DNA from: Chitinophaga pinensis
GTDB taxonomy: Bacteria > Bacteroidota > Bacteroidia > Chitinophagales > Chitinophagaceae
Length of the DNA stretch: 19,565 nt
Assembly: GCA_943324055.2 (NCBI GenBank)
Contig: CALPKD020000002.1
Span: 1-19,565 of the forward strand
Direction of reading: 5' to 3'
Both the position numbers and the translations under genes were made by a program. Below, piece by piece: positions 18,101 through 19,565 of this stretch (its first letter is position 1; each line of letters begins with the position of its first letter). The notes beneath the pieces were generated by a model. The model worked only from the letters and a program-made list of their open reading frames with translations. It was not told where the DNA came from and did no database searches.

Positions 18101-18161
18101 GGTTCACAAAAAACAGGACACTAAAAAATAAATAGAAAATTATCGAAAACAATTTTTTCAT
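12105..18161 (-). CDS. Giant T9SS-secreted RCC1-repeat protein
   Basis: A 2018-residue secreted or surface protein of unknown role. After a signal peptide (1-24) come 14 RCC1-type motifs (about 28-722, pattern like SLWAWGYNGTGQLGD every ~50 residues), then an IPT/TIG-like domain (about 726-800). A cadherin-like domain follows (about 805-905; acidic DDAESD and KATDAAG motifs suggest calcium binding). Fourteen more RCC1 motifs occupy about 911-1605. About four Ig-like modules with paired Cys follow (1615-1930). The T9SS type A sorting domain (about 1940-2018) has APNPFVNYLNV, LSPGIYIIKV and a C-terminal Lys-rich end. T9SS substrates are exported across the outer membrane and usually attached or released there. 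RCC1 repeats form seven-bladed propellers that bind proteins or nucleic acids. Adhesion or ligand binding is plausible; no enzyme motif is seen. It is followed by the TonB-CTD gene after 11 bp. The N-terminal start fits the signal peptide well. Confidence 0.93.
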   Translation of the reverse strand: MKKLFSIIFYLFFSVLFFVNQSTAQNVSKISIANGKSFIIKPNKTLWFSGIDIGLDTISNKLSFAQIDNNAYNGIASNGSTSFVLRNDSTIWGWGNNWNGQLGDSTTINRNVLTQITKSQFLSVQKSRSGVTMAIKSDSSVWAWGTEYQGQFADNKTNRFGNDTSISYKYPVQILTDKYLKISSNNHILAIKTDSTLWAWGYNGNGQVGDGTKTVKRAPVKISNYKFISIFAGDASSFAIKSDSTLWGWGYNGSGQLGVGDLNERLIPTQIGTRKYKYVTAGGGTVLAIDVNDELYIWGNSYTGLYKTVGNITNNTPTVLDSEKYKTVVTDGMTIIAEKLDGSFIGWGDNYNGQLGLNKNYTYNDLQVVKNSSDNNRFSFINQNGYGGSHLAQKTDGSLWVWGSNADGFLGVNDRIDRTLLTNIPLSYPLTRISKGVSHTLALGADNKLWAWGENNGNFGDNSYPNSFIPVQIGTDTYKYVGADIDYSVFIKQDGSLWSSGTTTWGSQLGTGLNQNPVYNKVKIDNTHTYLTAFPGILAVFAIQSDSSLWGWGSNWNGWLGDGTTVDKYVPTRISSTKFKKIVSYSQVLAIENNGNLWAWGENFVGQVGIGFTGQNVLSPIKISTDIWMDVAAASEMSYGIKSDSSLWAWGNRSGGLFGTGTVVNSNVPVKVSTLKFKSISASQNEIIAIKSDGTLISFGVNLRGSLGIGELDYYTTAQTIFSVPPPSLNYTSNKIVSSGSQIIIRGENLLPTYSITYNGINCTYLIVSDNLVKVNIPTASGSGNLVFKAPQGDATLTGIIYVSPQSNSAPVDIVLTNSIVEENNSLNRSIGHFIADDAESDVTKFELVTGSGSDDNASFYIDSNRLVAKTSFDYEVKSICTIRVKATDAAGLSFEKAFKINIIDVPESILINTNVKISAFNTSSGFVLKNDSSLWGWSTNSYGQLGDSTNVPKYGLVQITRDKYIDFSTDGYTVLAIKSDSTLWAWGYNNTYSVYGDGSVNTVYYPVKVSTDKFISVSISNNYNGLAIRSDGTLWTWGNNNYGQLGDGTLVAKTTRVKITNDKFIAAKGSGPSSFAIKADGTLWAWGDNYNGQLGDGTKINKTSPAIISNDKFKSLGINNHSSYITNYAMGADSTLWSWGANYFGELGLGLADTESVFSPRKISNERFIDFSVGSYYAMAIKSDSTLWGVGDNGANRMGDTVTTYTNTFRKLSNSKFARIFATNSYFSIVVPSNGIAFWYGSGNLNNIFKYRPTYLNDFTKISNAKNLIAENNKNVQKTDLSWWSSNNSYNGTSAESILTDKVKLKNYNFIKLEGTSSYIALNKSGELYTWGYNKSGQLGNGTSVDNNTPTRLGNDYYIDFSSSGNSVLAIKTDGSLWAWGYNGTGQLGDSTSTTRILPVKIDAGPFVSIYINNNSSYAIKSDGTLYAWGYNGTGQLGNGSYTATKFPNKIGSNKYLKIVTGSNHVVALARDSTVWTWGYNYYGQVGDNTTNTRATPYQINIGTNAKFTDIGADGNGTSYAIKNDGSLYSWGYNGSGVLGDGSFTNYLLPKLASTAVFKSISQKNAGSVYFIMQDSSTYMVGVAASNFSTPTTSYFSMVTPLINMYPNFTPYSPSTIDTNFCSLLPTSAIVAKATNGSSLLYYTQATGGTPSISPYIPSSVKADTLNYYVSQINNKGYESARRKLTVIIKNSPVAPTVTDTVYCNNILADSLKAIAITGDTLLWYGNNAVGGTKSYKRTVPDTKIVGSAAYYVSQLSPLNGCESPRAKISVKINPLPANPIAMNNYFCLGDTGKIATVNNLTRHKLYWYGTYATAGTGSLTTTKVLATTVGSYNYYVTQKNDTTFCESGRTIVPINISNPLSAPIISRDNNGNLSSTYTYGNTWYMDGSKITDTTNTFKPTAVGKYTVKNSFLGCISPISSEYYYLITDIINISADEFINLAPNPFVNYLNVNFALKKYQKLNFEVFDIANGSRVFSGHDLITGSKLQLSHLSPGIYIIKVTTNDNKFSYQFKMVKL
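13347..15431 (-). repeat. RCC1 repeat block 2 (14 units of ~150 bp)
   Basis: Degenerate tandem units of about 145-160 bp encode 14 W-x-W-G-type motifs, centred near 15350, 15200, 15050, 14905, 14745, 14590, 14440, 14305, 14165, 14020, 13870, 13720, 13570 and 13420. Units 6-8 and the last one are degenerate (for example AFWYGSGN, LSWWSSNN, STYMVGVA). The units near 14020 and 13870 are the most alike. Block limits are approximate. Confidence 0.88.
15996..18080 (-). repeat. RCC1 repeat block 1 (14 units of ~150 bp)
   Basis: Fourteen degenerate tandem units, with motif centres near 18020, 17880, 17728, 17560, 17410, 17265, 17120, 16960, 16805, 16655, 16505, 16365, 16210 and 16060. The first unit (TLWFSGIDIG) and the last (TLISFGVNLRGSLG) are the most diverged, as expected at propeller closure points. 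Block limits are approximate. Confidence 0.88.
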
Positions 18162-18461
18162 TATATGCTGTTAAATTTATTTAATACAATCGCTCAACAA
18201 GAGGTTTTTAAACACCGGTCCTTATGATAAGTCAATTAAAACGAATATACATAAATATCTATATAATTTAAATAGGATATATTCATTTTTACAGCTGTCT
18301 AGAAGCTTATTTAGAAAGGTAAAATGACTGAAAAGTTTATAATAAGTAGCTGGCAATCATAATAAATTATATAATAATTAAATTATATACATATTTCGAG
18401 ACATGCCAAATAACAATAAATACCTTAAAAGCCTATTAACTTAAGATCATAACTAACAAAA
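18162..18461. other. AT-rich intergenic region between the RCC1 gene and repeat copy 2
   Basis: About 300 bp without a credible gene. It separates the minus-strand RCC1 gene from the plus-strand TIGR03643 copy 2 and should hold the promoter(s) for both directions. It is very AT-rich, with a stretch near 18357-18393 made almost only of A and T. No clear Bacteroidota promoter pair, hairpin terminator or operator was identified. An in-frame TAA at 18450-18452 precedes copy 2. Confidence 0.5.
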
Positions 18462-18727
18462 ATTATAGACAATGATCGTATTATAGAAATGGCCTGGGAG
18501 GACAGGACACCATTTGAAGCCATTCAATTCCAGTTTGGTTTAGCCGAGGCTGAAGTAATAAAATTGATGCGTGCTCAACTAAAACGTAATAGCTTTAACC
18601 GTTGGCGAAAACGAGTGAATAGCGGGGTAAGCCAAAAACACTTAATTAAACCAAGTGCAGAAATTACTCGGTTTAAATGCAGCAGGCAAAAATCCATCTC
18701 GATGAATAAAATAAGCAAACGCTAATA
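18462..18727 (+). repeat. Direct repeat, right copy (TIGR03643 ORF)
   Basis: Right-hand member of the 266 bp direct repeat, collinear with 11270-11535 at an offset of 7192 bp. Of the 7 mismatches, six are synonymous third-position changes and one changes Arg to Pro (CGA to CCA). Sequence after the shared ...CGCTAATA diverges completely, leading into the next gene. Confidence 0.95.
18489..18725 (+). CDS. TIGR03643/DUF2805-type small protein, copy 2 (start codon eroded)
   Basis: This copy encodes the same protein as copy 1 except for one Arg-to-Pro change in the tail (HLIKPSAE). The ATG used by copy 1 is absent: the equivalent codon is ACA in an ungapped alignment, and an in-frame TAA lies 6 bp further upstream. 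The first in-frame ATG is at 18489, giving a 78-residue protein beginning MAWEDRT that lacks the conserved DRIIE lead-in. Rare ATT or ATA starts upstream cannot be excluded. No good ribosome-binding site precedes 18489. It may be a shortened functional gene or a recent pseudogene; the excess of synonymous changes argues for function during most of its divergence. It ends 10 bp before the beta-helix gene and might be co-transcribed with it. Confidence 0.6.
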   Translation: MAWEDRTPFEAIQFQFGLAEAEVIKLMRAQLKRNSFNRWRKRVNSGVSQKHLIKPSAEITRFKCSRQKSISMNKISKR

Positions 18728-18735
18728 AAAACAAA

Positions 18736-19565
18736 ATGAACCCCAAAATTAAGCCATTCCTTATAGCCCTAATTTCAGTAGCACTTACGTTACCCACAAC
18801 TGCACAAAATTGGCAATCAAAATTTGTGAAGATAAATGCAAAGGGGGAAATAACATATACAGCAGATGAAAAAGGAAACACCATCCCCGACTTTAGTCAA
18901 GTAGGCTATTTTCATGGCAACAAAAAGATCCCAAGCGTTCAGGTAAAAATAACTATTACCCCCTCAGAAAACGCTCAACAATCAATTCAATCCGCAATTG
19001 ACTTAGTAGCTAAGATGCCTCCTGATGCCGATGGTTTCAGAGGTACCATCCTTTTAACAAAAGGGGTTTATAAAATCCCAGGTACCATTAATATCAATGC
19101 TAGTGGGATTGTGATTAGAGGGGAAGGTGATGAAACAAAACTAATTGCAACAGGCACCATTCAAAGAACACTGATAGCTATTTCAGGCACTGGAAACATA
19201 AAAGAAACAAATGGTACACGTAAAAAAATAACAAACAACTACGTGCCCGTTGGAGCTAAATCATTTTCAGTTTCCTCTGCTACGGGATTAAAAATTGGAG
19301 ATGCTATTATTATTTATCGTCCCGGCACAAAACAATGGATTGAAGATTTAAAAATGGATCAAATTGAAGAACGAGACGGTACAAAACAGTGGCAGCCAAA
19401 TGAATACAATTTTGAATTTGAGCGCACCATCACAAACATTGAAGGGAATACCATTTATATTGACAACCCTATTGTTCAAGCCATCGACCAACAATATGGC
19501 GGCGGCGAAGTATTTAAATACAAATTTGAAGGTCGCATAGGACAAGTTGGAGTGGAGCATTTATA
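18736..19565 (+). CDS. Secreted beta-helix (pectate-lyase-like) protein, 3' end outside window
   Basis: An open frame from ATG 18736 runs 276 codons to the window edge without a stop. The N-terminus is a signal peptide (about 1-23, cleavage near TTAQ). Residues about 75-140 have the look of a pectate-lyase-3-type right-handed beta-helix entry: a conserved QSAIDLVAKMP helix, GTILLTKGVYKI, GIVIRGEGDETKLIATG. A later part has SFSVSSATGLKIGDAIIIYR and RTITNIEGNTIYIDNP. This pattern is found in large uncharacterised beta-helix proteins of Bacteroidota and related phyla that are thought to act on carbohydrates. Catalytic residues would lie in the missing part, so lyase versus hydrolase activity cannot be decided. 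It starts 10 bp after the TIGR03643 copy 2 stop. Confidence 0.8.
   Translation, partial: MNPKIKPFLIALISVALTLPTTAQNWQSKFVKINAKGEITYTADEKGNTIPDFSQVGYFHGNKKIPSVQVKITITPSENAQQSIQSAIDLVAKMPPDADGFRGTILLTKGVYKIPGTININASGIVIRGEGDETKLIATGTIQRTLIAISGTGNIKETNGTRKKITNNYVPVGAKSFSVSSATGLKIGDAIIIYRPGTKQWIEDLKMDQIEERDGTKQWQPNEYNFEFERTITNIEGNTIYIDNPIVQAIDQQYGGGEVFKYKFEGRIGQVGVEHL

Noticed and set aside
12105..18161. Regularly spaced repeats that might suggest a CRISPR array or satellite
   Set aside because: The ~150 bp units are degenerate, have no constant repeat with unique spacers, and are explained by RCC1 protein motifs in a continuous reading frame.
18642..18884. Open frame on the minus strand over the end of TIGR03643 copy 2 and the start of the beta-helix gene
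   Set aside because: It is antisense to two better-supported genes, has no recognisable domain, and its hydrophobic stretch is the reverse complement of the beta-helix signal-peptide region.
19348..19560. Open frame on the minus strand near the window end
   Set aside because: It is fully antisense to the beta-helix gene, whose protein is convincing; no domain or start signal supports it.

Overview
The window is AT-rich and carries Bacteroidota hallmarks: a SusC/SusD outer-membrane uptake pair, a giant secreted protein ending in a type IX secretion (T9SS) sorting domain, periplasmic TonB-CTD biology, and start codons with little Shine-Dalgarno signal. The gene style suggests a free-living Chitinophagaceae- or Sphingobacteriaceae-like bacterium. 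This is inferred from protein families only; there is no rRNA or other marker here.

Left part (1-9831). After the last 22 codons of a DUF2256-type zinc-ribbon-like protein on the plus strand, six closely spaced genes lie on the minus strand. In transcription order they are susC, susD, a secreted alpha/beta hydrolase (esterase-like), dctA (C4-dicarboxylate symporter), pckG (GTP-type PEP carboxykinase) and a tartrate/D-malate dehydrogenase-family enzyme. Gaps are 22, 18, 10, 87 and 24 bp, so they probably form one operon. Together they describe a route from the cell surface to central metabolism: SusCD imports a conjugate or oligomer, the esterase releases a C4 acid in the periplasm, DctA imports it, the dehydrogenase oxidises it, and PEPCK feeds gluconeogenesis. 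There is no glycoside hydrolase or polysaccharide lyase in this block. It therefore looks like a SusCD locus for an organic-acid ester rather than for a glycan.

Middle (9832-11658). Divergent from susC are an unrecognised single-pass membrane protein with a coiled coil (10004-11230) and a small TIGR03643/DUF2805-type protein (11264-11533).

Right part (11659-19565). On the minus strand a 2018-residue RCC1-repeat protein is followed 11 bp later by a small secreted TonB C-terminal-domain protein. The giant protein has a signal peptide, 14 RCC1 motifs, an IPT/TIG-like domain, a cadherin-like domain, 14 more RCC1 motifs, Ig-like modules and a T9SS tail. This pair is bracketed by two direct copies of the TIGR03643 gene: 266 bp, 7 mismatches, offset 7192 bp. 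The second copy has lost the ATG used by the first. Ten bases after it begins a secreted beta-helix (pectate-lyase-like) protein that runs off the window end.

The most interesting items are the organic-acid SusCD operon, the ORF-sized direct repeat flanking the RCC1/TonB module, and the 2 x 14 RCC1 architecture. No tRNA, rRNA, CRISPR array or transposase was seen.
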